Shown: positions 1-8,185, counted from the first letter of the stretch. The stretch is 18,306 nt of DNA from Ferruginibacter sp. (GCA_025352435.1 JANXTN010000143.1:1-18306), one strand, 5' to 3'. Made by a program: numbers and translations. Notes: generated by a model from the letters alone, not told the origin.

Positions 1-497
1 TTATTTGCACAACTGCTGCTGGCAAATGCTTCCGGCTTGGCTTTAAATGCAAACCCCATCCCTTGTATATAACCCATCGCTTCTTTTAAAGCATCGTTGC
101 TTTTAAAACTTGGGTTAGTATTTATATCTGCATGCACTTCCATATCTACACCGTACATGGTAAAAATATTACACAGTGCATAAGCTATTTCAATACTTTT
201 TGCAACTTCCAACAACATCCTTTCTTTTATACTCATTTTCTGCCTTGTTACTTCATTGTGTATATACATAAAACCGCCTTTACCCTTTCTTACAAATACA
301 ATTACGGTAGCAAATTCCGTTTCTTTTCCTCTTGAAGTTTTTTCAGTAAATGCTTTTACCTGGCTGTCGGTACCAATACAAACCTTTAGTTCGTTTCCAT
401 TTTCTTTTTCCCTAAGCACTGTCTGCCTCACTTCATCTTCTATTGAACCTTCAATCAGCTGACCGCTTAACTTTCGCCACTTTTGTTGCTGTTGCAT
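1..497 (-). CDS. YkuK/DUF458 family RNase H-like protein (3' end cut by window edge)
   Basis: The frame opens at an ATG at 497 and runs 165 codons without a stop to the window edge, so the C-terminus is missing. The bases TTA at 1-3 are not an in-frame stop. The translation contains CIGTDSQVKAF near residue 38, a strand-like ATVIVFVRKGKGG, MSIKERMLLEVAKSIEIA, and the hallmark C-terminal stretch HADINTNPSFKSNDALKEA followed by MGYIQGMGF and KPEAFASSSCAN. I recognise this as the DUF458/YkuK family, which has an RNase H-like fold. The GTDSQ aspartate and the HADIN aspartate are plausible metal ligands of such a fold. The biochemical role of the family is not established to my knowledge. No signal peptide is visible, so it is probably cytoplasmic. 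Its upstream region (498-706) is rich in repeats. Confidence 0.85.
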   Translation of the reverse strand, partial: MQQQQKWRKLSGQLIEGSIEDEVRQTVLREKENGNELKVCIGTDSQVKAFTEKTSRGKETEFATVIVFVRKGKGGFMYIHNEVTRQKMSIKERMLLEVAKSIEIAYALCNIFTMYGVDMEVHADINTNPSFKSNDALKEAMGYIQGMGFAFKAKPEAFASSSCAN

Positions 498-514
498 TTT
501 AGATTTATTTAATT

Positions 515-627
515 ATCAGGTAATTTAATTGATTTTATGATCGTTATTGCACAGGAAACATTTTATTAATGTATGTTTCCACATCAGGTAAATCGTTTTA
601 AAAAGATGTCCATCATCGTTGCCTGAT
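515..627. repeat. Three ATCAGGYAA copies around an 8-bp inverted repeat
   Basis: ATCAGGTAA occurs at 515-523 and 583-591 in direct orientation, and ATCAGGCAA occurs inverted at 619-627 (TTGCCTGAT on the plus strand). Between the first two lies a perfect 8-bp inverted repeat, GGAAACAT at 554-561 and ATGTTTCC at 573-580, with an 11-base AT-rich loop. No T-tract follows on either strand, so it does not look like an intrinsic terminator. The block fills the 209-bp spacer downstream of the phosphoesterase gene and upstream of the YkuK-like gene, so it may be an operator for the latter. Function is unknown. Confidence 0.5.
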
Positions 628-706
628 AAAAATTTGATTATTCTAAGCAAAATATTTTTTACAAAAAAGGCATTTTTTTTAAGATGCAGTTATTGGAAGA
701 GTTCAA

Positions 707-3136
707 TCAATCATCCACATGTTTTTTATTTTCAGATTTTACGAATGCTGCTCGCTTTGGGCCTGGGAAAGGAATTTTTTCTCCCTTCACTGCTACCCAA
801 ATAATTTCATTTAATTCAAGGTCCGGCGCTGCATCTTCTATTGCCAAATTAAATTCTTCCGATCTGCGTTGCCATTTATTTTCAGCAATATTTTTTTCAT
901 TCAAATTTATAAATGGTATTACTGCCGTGTAGTTTGAACCTGCTGATTGGTTCTGAAAACATCGCCACATCGGCATTGCTGCAGCGTCATATTGGGTCAT
1001 GGGTGGCATTCCTAAAATCATTTCAATTGTTCGCAAAACTGAAGATGTTGAATACATTGTGTGATCTACAAAATTTCTTTTTACAAATCCACCTGCAACA
1101 TAAGCCGGACTTCGGTGTGCATCTACATGGTCAGCGCCATTCTGTGCATCATCTTCCAAAATAAAAACAGCACTCTCATTCCAGATAGGTGATTTGCTTA
1201 AATGCTCAATGAACATGCCCACTGCAAAATCATTATCGGCTACATGCGCATTTGGTGACGGCCGACCCTTTCGCAGCCCTTCTGTATGGTCATTACCAAA
1301 ACGAATTGTACTTAACTGCGGCACTGCATTGATTGCAATCAAAGAATCAAAATCTCTTTTCCATTGTGCAAACCGGGTCGTGTCTTTTACCGTCATGTTA
1401 TAACCTGTATAGTAGTTACACATATTATTTTTTAGAGCAGGAATATTTGCTTTCCCTTCATCGGCAAATTCACCATAGGTTCTATAACTAACATTGTTTT
1501 TTTTGCACAGGTCCCAAATAAATCCATCTTTGTTATTTGCAACTGCACGGTTTCCTTCGGCGTCGTACCTGCCACCTCTGGCGCCATAATTTGTAGGCCA
1601 TGTTTTTTCCAGATAATCAGTGGAATAGGCACCCATGCTCCAGTTGTGGCCATCTGCACTTACTTCCGCATCTACATAAAAATTATCCAGCAATACAAAG
1701 TTATCAGCAAGATTGTGCTGATTGGGAGTTACATTTTTACCAAACAACACCAGACTTGTATCGCCATTTCCCTGTGGCATATCGCCGAGTACCTGATCAT
1801 AAGTTCTGTTTTCCTTAATAATATAAAACACATATTTTATGGGGGATTTTTCGCCGACCTTTCTTGGAATTGGATTACCTGCCATGCCATCTGCGTTTAA
1901 TTCTTTTTCTTTTGTGTAAGGAGTATTAGCATACACCGCCTTTGAAAAAATGTCCAGTTGCTTTTGAGAAGGCGCATTAATAATACTTAAGGTTCCTTTA
2001 AACAAACCCGCTATATACTGCACGCCCATTGGCTTTGCAGTGTCACCTTGTTGATAGATTACAGATTCTTTGCTCCGGTATGGGTTGGGGCCAAACGGAT
2101 TTGCCTGAGATGAAAATCCTTTGCCATTGGTAACAAAAATTTTATTCCCTATCACCTTTACGTTGGTAGGATACCAGCCAACAGGAATAAAACCTTTTGC
2201 TTTGCTTTCACCTATTTTATTGATATCAAAAACGGATAAACAATTATTATCTGCATTGGCAATGTACAATGTTTTTTCATTTGCACTTAGTGCCAAACCA
2301 TTGGTAGTACTGCCACTTGGTGCATTTGGATACAATGCAGCATTCAATGTTTCTATAACTTTATTTGTGGCAAGGTCGATGATGGAAACGCTGTTATCAT
2401 TTGCGTTTGCAACAAACAAATGTGTATTCTTTTTGTTTAAAATAATTTCATTAGGGTTATCTCCAACTGCAATCGATTGTTTAATCTTCATCAACCTTGT
2501 ATCAAACAAAATAATTTTATCGCAGCCCCAGCAACTGATGTACAAAGTTCTTTTATCGTTTGAAAGCAGGCAACTGTATGCTTCTCCGGCAAGTTTTATT
2601 CTCGGTAAAACCTGCTTAGTTTTTAAATCAACAATGTATAGAGAATTATTTTCTTTGGTGACTACATACATTTTTTGAGCAGCATCATCCACATCTATCC
2701 CGGCAGGAGAAATAAGCTCCTTCATTTTTTTGCCAAGTAAAAAACTGTCTTTGAGTATCAGTTTATTTTCAATGATATTATATTGAAGAATCCAGTTATC
2801 GTTTCCTCCACTTGCATACAACTTTTTTTCATCTGCAGAAAACTTTAAGCCATACCATGATTTTGCAATGGTCACTTCATCAAGTTGTTTCTCTGTCACC
2901 GCATTTATTAATTGAACGGTTTGTGTGCTTTGTCCGTTGTTGGTTACTGCTAGTAGCTTTCCCGATTTACTCACCACCATGTTCAATGGCAAATCTCCTA
3001 ACGGCAAGCTTTTTCCTGCAGGGGAAAGACTCCAGCCATTGGGTAAGGTTGTTTTCTTCTGAGATAGTTCTTTTAAAGATTGGCTAAACAGATTTACATG
3101 CAATAAAATTATTGGTAAAAAATAAAGTCTTTTCAT
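707..3136 (-). CDS. Secreted YncE-type beta-propeller / phosphoesterase fusion protein
   Basis: 809 aa. The start MKRLYFLPIILLHVNLFSQS is a signal peptide, with likely cleavage near residue 19, so the product is exported. Residues about 40-340 carry YncE/YVTN-like beta-propeller blades, for example LFVANANDNSVSIIDL and TLYIANADNNCLSVFDI. The C-terminal part from about residue 430 is a phosphoesterase of the alkaline-phosphatase superfamily (PF04185 type). It has the E442-N-R-T-Y-D447 motif, which corresponds to ENRSFDH in the family. The later cluster E661-D-D-A-Q-N-G-A-D-H670 with H674 fits metal binding. This architecture is widely annotated as 'bifunctional YncE family / alkaline phosphatase family protein'. 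Natural substrates are unknown; phosphate esters or phospholipids are plausible. It appears to be transcribed alone, with 146 bp separating it from the upstream hydrolase. No clear TAnnTTTG element was found before the start. Confidence 0.9.
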   Translation of the reverse strand: MKRLYFLPIILLHVNLFSQSLKELSQKKTTLPNGWSLSPAGKSLPLGDLPLNMVVSKSGKLLAVTNNGQSTQTVQLINAVTEKQLDEVTIAKSWYGLKFSADEKKLYASGGNDNWILQYNIIENKLILKDSFLLGKKMKELISPAGIDVDDAAQKMYVVTKENNSLYIVDLKTKQVLPRIKLAGEAYSCLLSNDKRTLYISCWGCDKIILFDTRLMKIKQSIAVGDNPNEIILNKKNTHLFVANANDNSVSIIDLATNKVIETLNAALYPNAPSGSTTNGLALSANEKTLYIANADNNCLSVFDINKIGESKAKGFIPVGWYPTNVKVIGNKIFVTNGKGFSSQANPFGPNPYRSKESVIYQQGDTAKPMGVQYIAGLFKGTLSIINAPSQKQLDIFSKAVYANTPYTKEKELNADGMAGNPIPRKVGEKSPIKYVFYIIKENRTYDQVLGDMPQGNGDTSLVLFGKNVTPNQHNLADNFVLLDNFYVDAEVSADGHNWSMGAYSTDYLEKTWPTNYGARGGRYDAEGNRAVANNKDGFIWDLCKKNNVSYRTYGEFADEGKANIPALKNNMCNYYTGYNMTVKDTTRFAQWKRDFDSLIAINAVPQLSTIRFGNDHTEGLRKGRPSPNAHVADNDFAVGMFIEHLSKSPIWNESAVFILEDDAQNGADHVDAHRSPAYVAGGFVKRNFVDHTMYSTSSVLRTIEMILGMPPMTQYDAAAMPMWRCFQNQSAGSNYTAVIPFINLNEKNIAENKWQRRSEEFNLAIEDAAPDLELNEIIWVAVKGEKIPFPGPKRAAFVKSENKKHVDD

Positions 3137-3282
3137 ACGTGTCTATTAATGAGAGTAATCTACTATGAACATTGTCTGATATTTTTAAAAATGATTATGT
3201 TTACTTTCACTATGTTCTCTGCAACTTATATTTCAGGCAACTTCACACTTATACAAGGAACGAAAAAAATTTGAAATGACAT

Positions 3283-3936
3283 TTAAAATGTTAGCAACAC
3301 AAGTAGTTTACGCAGCGCTGTGTTTATTTCTGTAGCTCGGTTCACAATCATTAAATGTGCACCATCTTTTACAATTTCATCAGCAGTTATAAATTTATGA
3401 GGGAGTATCCTATCTGCGTCTCCATGTAAGTGATAAAGATTTTTGTGGACAGTAGTATTCTGCCATGTTGCAATGCTATGTATTGCCCATTTCAAAAATA
3501 GAGGATCTGTATCGTGCAATATTGCGGAAAGCATTTTTTTATCTTCAGCAGTGCGGTTGCTAAAAAACCAATTAGTAAACACGTTAATTTTTATTAGTGC
3601 TTTGGAAGGAATTATTTTTGGCAATCCAAGCTTTCCTGCAAGTCTAAAGTATAAAGGGATCTCGTTTTTATTTTTTGCAGAAGAGATGATTATTATTTTT
3701 TCTGTGCTGATGTGCTTGGCAACTTCAACTGCCATCATCCCTCCGAATGACAGCCCAATTAAAACCGGGTTATGCGTTGTTATTTGTGAAGTGAGCCGCA
3801 GGGAATAATGTTCAATTTGTTCATTTTTTTGAGGAGCTATCCATTGTATAAAATGAACATTGTGGCTGTTAAAATCTATTTTATAAAACACCCTTTCATC
3901 AGCACCTATCCCACTAAAAACATACAATGTTTTCAT
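3283..3936 (-). CDS. Alpha/beta hydrolase
   Basis: 217 aa, compact, with no signal peptide, so probably cytoplasmic. The nucleophile elbow is G61-L-S63-F-G65-G, a GxSxG match. The acid is likely D173 or D175 in HLHGDADRILPHK, and the histidine is H194 in DGAHLMIVNRA. These occur in the canonical order Ser-Asp-His of the alpha/beta hydrolase fold. The N-terminus (YVFSGIGADERVF) holds a small glycine-rich turn that could form the oxyanion hole. A helical lid-like insertion lies between about residues 94 and 160. Substrate cannot be predicted. The start lies 7 bp after the stop of the 736-aa secreted protein, so the two are probably co-transcribed from upstream of 6154. Confidence 0.85.
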   Translation of the reverse strand: MKTLYVFSGIGADERVFYKIDFNSHNVHFIQWIAPQKNEQIEHYSLRLTSQITTHNPVLIGLSFGGMMAVEVAKHISTEKIIIISSAKNKNEIPLYFRLAGKLGLPKIIPSKALIKINVFTNWFFSNRTAEDKKMLSAILHDTDPLFLKWAIHSIATWQNTTVHKNLYHLHGDADRILPHKFITADEIVKDGAHLMIVNRATEINTALRKLLVLLTF

Positions 3937-3943
3937 GCTGGAG

Positions 3944-6154
3944 TTATTCGCTCTGAATTTTTTTATTATAGGCCTTTAAAAATATGGCGCCAAGATTTTT
4001 GTAAGGTGGTATGTAATCGTCCCAACTGTCTCTTATGCTTTTGCTTGGGTCTCTCGAAAAAATTGATGAAAGGCTTTGCCACATTTTTGGCCAGGATAAA
4101 TTTTCGTTTGATGCAAAAACCTGATTGATGTAAGTTAAAATAGGGCGATTTATATCTCCGGTTCCAATCTCTTTGGTTGATATGATATGTGCATCCGGAT
4201 TTATCTCCAGTATTTGATTTAAATTTTGATAGCCACCGCAGGAACCAAGCAACACAATCTTTGCATCTCCCGGCATTCTGCTCATGGTACGCTCAAGCCA
4301 GTAGCTGTGCCCACGATGCACTATTACAGCAGGTTTTAGGTTTTGTTCTGCCAGGTATTTTGCAAGATGAATTTGTGCTGTGTCATCTAAATTATCATTA
4401 TTATCAAGTGGTTTATTTGCAAACACCATTACATTTCCTTTTAATGAAATAGCTTCCATCCATTCCTTTTTTTCTGTTACTTTCCACTCCTTGCCGGAGA
4501 AAGAATTTCTGAATGATGGATAAAATGATTTACCATCCTTATCGCCATAAAAAAATACCTGCTCCACAAGATTACCTTTTGCATCCCTGATATATTTATC
4601 ACCCACTTCATAAACCGGGGGAATACCAATTTGCGCAGAAAGATCTATCGTATTATCATTTAAAGAAAGAAAAATGGTTTTTAATAACCCGTAAATAACT
4701 TTTGCTTTCGCATTGTTCGATGTTATAGCAGCACGCTCATTATCAGTTACATTCTCTAACATGGCCTGTTGCAATGTTTTGTTAGATATGCTGCTGTAGC
4801 TGTCTGCAACATCTACTGCTCCTTCTATGTTATTTTCAAGTTGTGCTACAAAGGCCTTCATTAACTGCTCAGATCTTTCAGGCGGCATTGTTTTTAAAAA
4901 TGTATCTAACTGGTTGTAATTAGCAGCCATTTTAATAAACTTTCTAAACTGGTTAAAGTTCACAGAGAGTAATAATGAATCGCCTTTTGGCTTTGGCCCC
5001 ATCAGTTGTAGCAAACGCTCAAAGCTGTGCTTATAACTGCTCGTATAAATTTCATTTTCTCCCAGAACCATCATATAATATAATTCTGCAGGTGCAAGTG
5101 GTTGTATGGCCCGCATTCTTATTGCAAGATTATTTTCTTCATGCAAATTATTTATAGGTATAATAAAATGCTGCAATGCTTTTGTTTGCATGGTTTTTAA
5201 AAGACCGTTGGCACCATAATATGCAATAGCGGTATCAAAAAAAGGCTTCGCCATTCTTTTTGAATAGGCCGTTGCAGTTTTTACAAGCAGTTTAAAATAT
5301 CCTACGCTGTCATAACCTTTATCGCCATTACCAACGTATTTTTTTATGCTGTCTATGCTTTGCCTTTCAGTTAATAAATCATCTAAAAAAGGAAAGTAAA
5401 AAAGTGCATTGTTGGTTTTACTTAATGCAGCCACCTGCGCTACCATATTATTGGTATTGCGATGGATTAATTTCCCAACAGTGCTTCTGTCAGACTGCGC
5501 ATAATTGTAAAACTGAACAGGGTTTAGTTTACAAGCTAACACCACAAGACTATCGGCAAAAGATTCATTTGCAAAAGGAGCTATGGTCTGCAAAATTTTA
5601 TCTTGGTTGAGATTTATATATTTTAGGTACACAATTGCTTCAGCAGCACTTCTGTCATTTTCCTCCGCAAATATTCTTGTGTTTATTTTGGCTACCATGT
5701 AAGGTGCAGCCTCTAAAATGGGCAATATGCTTCCCTTGGAAACTTTTGCCTTCAACATCTTTTCAAAAGTGGCAAGTAGTGCGGGCAGGTCAGTTATTTT
5801 TATTTCATTTTGCTTTCTGCTGATTCTAAAATAAATCAACACTTCAGCAATGTTTCTTAAATAGCGAACCTTATCATTATTGGTGGGTAATTGAGCATCA
5901 TTAGTTTCAATCCACTGCCGCAACTCATTCGGTTTTCTGTAGAGTGCGTCAGCAACCTGCACATTAATATTCTCATCTTCTCCGGCTCTTAAGGTACCGT
6001 CTAATTTTCCGTCAAGTTTATCAATGCTTATCTGTTCGTTCCGGATATCATCGTGCCTGCTTCTTCTGCCAATGGGAATATTGGTTGTATCTGAAAAGGC
6101 AACCGCATCAAACAAAAAAAGAAAAAAACAAAAGGTAAAAAATAATCCCTTCAT
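3944..6154 (-). CDS. Secreted protein of unknown function with a caspase-fold-like C-terminal module
   Basis: 736 aa. It begins with a hydrophobic signal peptide (MKGLFFTFCFFLFLFDAVAFS), so the mature protein is likely periplasmic or surface-exposed. I do not recognise residues about 60-500, which look mainly helical and might be repeats or a superhelical scaffold. The C-terminal part (about 525-736) alternates strand and helix. A strand ends in V612-H613-R-G-H616-S, followed by a helix, then a strand ending in I633-V-L-L-G-S638-C639-G-G, then another strand (HIISTKEIGTGD). A histidine after one strand and a cysteine after the next is the signature layout of clan CD cysteine peptidases (caspase, gingipain, CHAT). 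Activity is inferred only, and the H616-to-C639 distance is short. It is the first gene of a probable operon with the hydrolase and diverges from the response regulator. A 7/8 match to TAnnTTTG lies at 6172-6179 on the minus strand. Confidence 0.8.
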   Translation of the reverse strand: MKGLFFTFCFFLFLFDAVAFSDTTNIPIGRRSRHDDIRNEQISIDKLDGKLDGTLRAGEDENINVQVADALYRKPNELRQWIETNDAQLPTNNDKVRYLRNIAEVLIYFRISRKQNEIKITDLPALLATFEKMLKAKVSKGSILPILEAAPYMVAKINTRIFAEENDRSAAEAIVYLKYINLNQDKILQTIAPFANESFADSLVVLACKLNPVQFYNYAQSDRSTVGKLIHRNTNNMVAQVAALSKTNNALFYFPFLDDLLTERQSIDSIKKYVGNGDKGYDSVGYFKLLVKTATAYSKRMAKPFFDTAIAYYGANGLLKTMQTKALQHFIIPINNLHEENNLAIRMRAIQPLAPAELYYMMVLGENEIYTSSYKHSFERLLQLMGPKPKGDSLLLSVNFNQFRKFIKMAANYNQLDTFLKTMPPERSEQLMKAFVAQLENNIEGAVDVADSYSSISNKTLQQAMLENVTDNERAAITSNNAKAKVIYGLLKTIFLSLNDNTIDLSAQIGIPPVYEVGDKYIRDAKGNLVEQVFFYGDKDGKSFYPSFRNSFSGKEWKVTEKKEWMEAISLKGNVMVFANKPLDNNDNLDDTAQIHLAKYLAEQNLKPAVIVHRGHSYWLERTMSRMPGDAKIVLLGSCGGYQNLNQILEINPDAHIISTKEIGTGDINRPILTYINQVFASNENLSWPKMWQSLSSIFSRDPSKSIRDSWDDYIPPYKNLGAIFLKAYNKKIQSE

Positions 6155-6248
6155 ATAAGTTGTTTCGGTTGCAAATATGGTGCAATTTTTAAGTTGTACG
6201 TTGTAAGACGATTATTTTAATGATTCTGTTGCATATCCGTTAACAATT

Positions 6249-6275
6249 TAATAATGTTATAACGTTCATTTAACG
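6249..6275 (+). promoter_or_regulatory. 11-bp-phased TAAC repeats upstream of the response regulator (candidate regulator box)
   Basis: TAATA at 6249, TAACG at 6260 and TAACG at 6271 are spaced exactly 11 bp apart. A further TAACA at 6241 and TAATG at 6252 form a second 11-bp pair. The last two copies share the longer form WTTATAACG/ATTTAACG. The final copy ends 23 bases before a perfect -7 element at 6299, about where an activator box would sit. OmpR/PhoB-type regulators bind direct repeats with an 11-bp period, which suggests autoregulation. The assignment is inferred; AT-rich DNA can produce TAA repeats by chance. Confidence 0.4.
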
Positions 6276-6298
6276 CATGGCAGGCTTAATAGAAAGTT

Positions 6299-6306
6299 TA
6301 CTTTTG
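6299..6306 (+). promoter_or_regulatory. Bacteroidota -7 promoter element for the response regulator gene
   Basis: TACTTTTG matches the Bacteroidota -7 consensus TAnnTTTG at every fixed position. It lies 16 bases before the ATG at 6323, so the 5' leader would be about 10 bases. No TTG -33 element is present at the usual distance. That fits a promoter needing an activator at the upstream 11-bp repeats. Confidence 0.5.
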
Positions 6307-6322
6307 ATCAACCTTAAAATTT

Positions 6323-6997
6323 ATGAGTACAGTAAAAAAAATTCTTATTGCTGATGATGAACCGGATATTTTAGAAATTTTATCGTTCAATCTAACAGCA
6401 GAAGGATACGAAATAATTACTGCGAAAAATGGCGATGAGGCTTTAGATAAAGCAAAGCAATACATGCCCGATCTTATTATTTTAGATGTAATGATGCCAG
6501 GCAAAAATGGTATGGAGGTTTGCAACATACTTCGTTCACAGCCAATCTTTAACCCCACACTTATTATTTTTCTAACTGCAATGGCAGATGAAAGTGCAGA
6601 AGTAAAAGGCCTGGAAACAGGCGCTGATGATTACATAACAAAACCTGTGAGCCCAAAGATTTTAACCAGCAAAGTAAATGCACTATTTCGCAGGCTTGCA
6701 AATGATGGCACTGCCACCATAAAAGTGGGCGATTTTGTAATTGATAGGGAGAAATATCTTGTTTCTTTTGGTGACAAGGAAATAGTACTTGCACGCAAGG
6801 AATTTGAACTGGTAGCGTTACTCGCATCCAAACCAGGAAAGGTTTTTTTACGGAACGAAATCCTCAACAGAATTTGGGGAACAGATGTTATAGTCGGCGA
6901 CAGAACGATTGATGTACACATCAGAAAAATAAGACAAAAGCTTGGTGTAGATTGTATTTCTACTGTGAAAGGTGTCGGGTATAAGTTTGAAATTTGA
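6323..6997 (+). CDS. OmpR/PhoB-family response regulator
   Basis: 224 aa, the usual length for the family. The receiver domain (about 5-120) has the acidic pocket D11-D12, the phospho-acceptor D55 in LIILDVMMPG, the switch residue T85 in FLTAMAD, and K107 in YITKPVSP. The C-terminal winged helix (about 128-224) ends with RIWGTDVIVGDRTIDVHIRK and STVKGVGYKFEI, typical of PhoB/OmpR DNA-binding domains with the recognition helix around RTIDVHIRKIRQKL. It would be phosphorylated by the histidine kinase encoded 138 bp downstream and act as a transcription factor. The receiver and wing resemble PhoB-type regulators more than others, but the inducing signal cannot be read from sequence. It has its own -7 element and 11-bp repeats upstream, suggesting autoregulation. 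Confidence 0.95.
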   Translation: MSTVKKILIADDEPDILEILSFNLTAEGYEIITAKNGDEALDKAKQYMPDLIILDVMMPGKNGMEVCNILRSQPIFNPTLIIFLTAMADESAEVKGLETGADDYITKPVSPKILTSKVNALFRRLANDGTATIKVGDFVIDREKYLVSFGDKEIVLARKEFELVALLASKPGKVFLRNEILNRIWGTDVIVGDRTIDVHIRKIRQKLGVDCISTVKGVGYKFEI

Positions 6998-7015
6998 AGC
7001 TTGACAATGGCCCAT

Positions 7016-7112
7016 AGACAACTGACCACAGACCACAAACTAACATGAATTTCAAACTACCAACCATCAACTTTGAACCTCCCACCCTTCAACTTTGAAC
7101 TTTGAACTTTCT
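7016..7112. repeat. AC-rich low-complexity spacer with AACTTTGAAC repeats
   Basis: The spacer between response regulator and kinase is strongly depleted in G on the plus strand and built from near-repeats. ACCACAGACCACA occurs first, then CTACCAACCATCAAC. AACTTTGAAC follows at 7069-7078 and 7091-7100, and the second copy runs into further TTTGAAC units to about 7110. It is not coding. I recall similar strings from Bacteroidota intergenic regions but cannot name a family. It contains no hairpin typical of a terminator. Confidence 0.55.
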
Positions 7113-7135
7113 TATCTTGTGTCTAACATCTAAAC

Positions 7136-8185
7136 ATGCTTTCTACCAGACATTTATCTCCGCAACAATTATCGTTACTCACGGCGGGTATACTGTCAAT
7201 TCCTATCAGTTTAGTCATTTTTATTTTTGAACCTGTGTGGTGGGTGGCACCTTTATCTTTTGCGATCATTTTTACTGGTAGTTACTTATTAATTTTATTT
7301 ACACTGCAGACTTTTATTTACCGTAAAATAAAACTCATTTACAAACTTATTTACCAGACAAAAGCCAGCAAAAGAGAAGAGTTTTATTATAAAAATATTT
7401 TACCTCAAAAAGGTATTGATGAAGTAAGAGAAGATGTGGAAGCCTGGGCTGAACAGCGGAAAAAAGAAATTGAAACACTGCAACAAAACGAAAACTTTAG
7501 AAAAGAATTTTTGCAAAACCTCAGCCATGAATTAAAGACCCCCATTTTTGCCATACAGGGATATGTACACACCTTGTTGAATGGTGCTTTGCATAACAAT
7601 GAAGTAAACGAAAAGTTCTTGTCCAGCGCCTCCAGAAATATTGACAGACTCGTGAATCTATTGCACGATCTCGATGAAATTTCCAGCCTGGAAATCGGTG
7701 TTATGAAACTAAACCATCAGTCATTTATTGTGCAGGATTTAATTAAAGAGGTGTTCGATTCTTTACAGCTGCAGGCCGCAGAAAAAAACATTATCTGCTC
7801 TATAAAAAAAGGATGTGAGTTTCCTTTGACCGTTGTAGCAGATAAAGAAAAAATAAGACAGGTATTTTTAAACCTTACAGAAAACGCCGTAAAATACGGC
7901 AAAGACAATGGGCATATAGAAGCAAGTTTTTACAATGTAGACGGTAACAATGTATTAATTGAAATAAGCGATGATGGATATGGCATTTCAGAAGAACATC
8001 TCCCCCGAATATTTGAACGCTTTTACAGAACCGACCTTGCCCGCAGCAGACGAGTGGGCGGCAGCGGGCTAGGCCTTGCTATTTGCAAACATATTGTAGA
8101 AGCTCACAAACAAACCATACACGTACGCAGTAAAGTAGATGTGGGAACCAGTTTCGGTTTTACGCTGCCGGCTAAAAAAGAATAA
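7136..8185 (+). CDS. PhoR-like sensor histidine kinase with minimal periplasmic region
   Basis: 349 aa. There are two N-terminal membrane segments at about 12-32 and 36-60, joined by only a few residues (EPVWW), so almost nothing projects into the periplasm. A charged coiled-coil-like linker (about 85-120) leads to the HisKA domain with NLSHELKTP, where H131 is the phosphorylation site. The HATPase_c domain has the N box at N250 (NLTENAVKYG), the G1 box D279-D-G-Y-G283, the F box FERFYRTD, and the G2 box GGSGLGLAI. No PAS or HAMP domain is obvious, so sensing may occur in the membrane or through a partner protein. It is the evident partner of the preceding response regulator. The ATG at 7136 is chosen because it gives a complete first membrane segment; no ribosome binding site is seen. 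Confidence 0.93.
   Translation: MLSTRHLSPQQLSLLTAGILSIPISLVIFIFEPVWWVAPLSFAIIFTGSYLLILFTLQTFIYRKIKLIYKLIYQTKASKREEFYYKNILPQKGIDEVREDVEAWAEQRKKEIETLQQNENFRKEFLQNLSHELKTPIFAIQGYVHTLLNGALHNNEVNEKFLSSASRNIDRLVNLLHDLDEISSLEIGVMKLNHQSFIVQDLIKEVFDSLQLQAAEKNIICSIKKGCEFPLTVVADKEKIRQVFLNLTENAVKYGKDNGHIEASFYNVDGNNVLIEISDDGYGISEEHLPRIFERFYRTDLARSRRVGGSGLGLAICKHIVEAHKQTIHVRSKVDVGTSFGFTLPAKKE

Noticed and set aside
1..3. TTA at the window edge as a stop codon for the YkuK-like gene
   Set aside because: It is one base out of frame with the ATG at 497; the family motif SSSCAN continues through the edge.
132..462. Two short plus-strand frames near the left edge
   Set aside because: Both are antisense to the YkuK-like gene and rich in residues typical of reverse-frame translation.
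640..700. Terminator for the phosphoesterase gene
   Set aside because: On the minus strand GCAT/ATGC gives only a 4-bp stem before the T-run, too weak to support.
2121..2678. A 185-codon plus-strand open frame
   Set aside because: It lies antisense inside the phosphoesterase gene, whose protein has clear beta-propeller motifs; the plus-strand translation has no recognisable features.
3240..3290. Terminator for the alpha/beta hydrolase gene
   Set aside because: A T-run exists on the minus strand, but the only pairing (ACATTT/AAATGT) leaves no proper loop.
6631..7038. A 135-codon minus-strand open frame
   Set aside because: Antisense to the winged-helix half of the response regulator, which is unambiguous.
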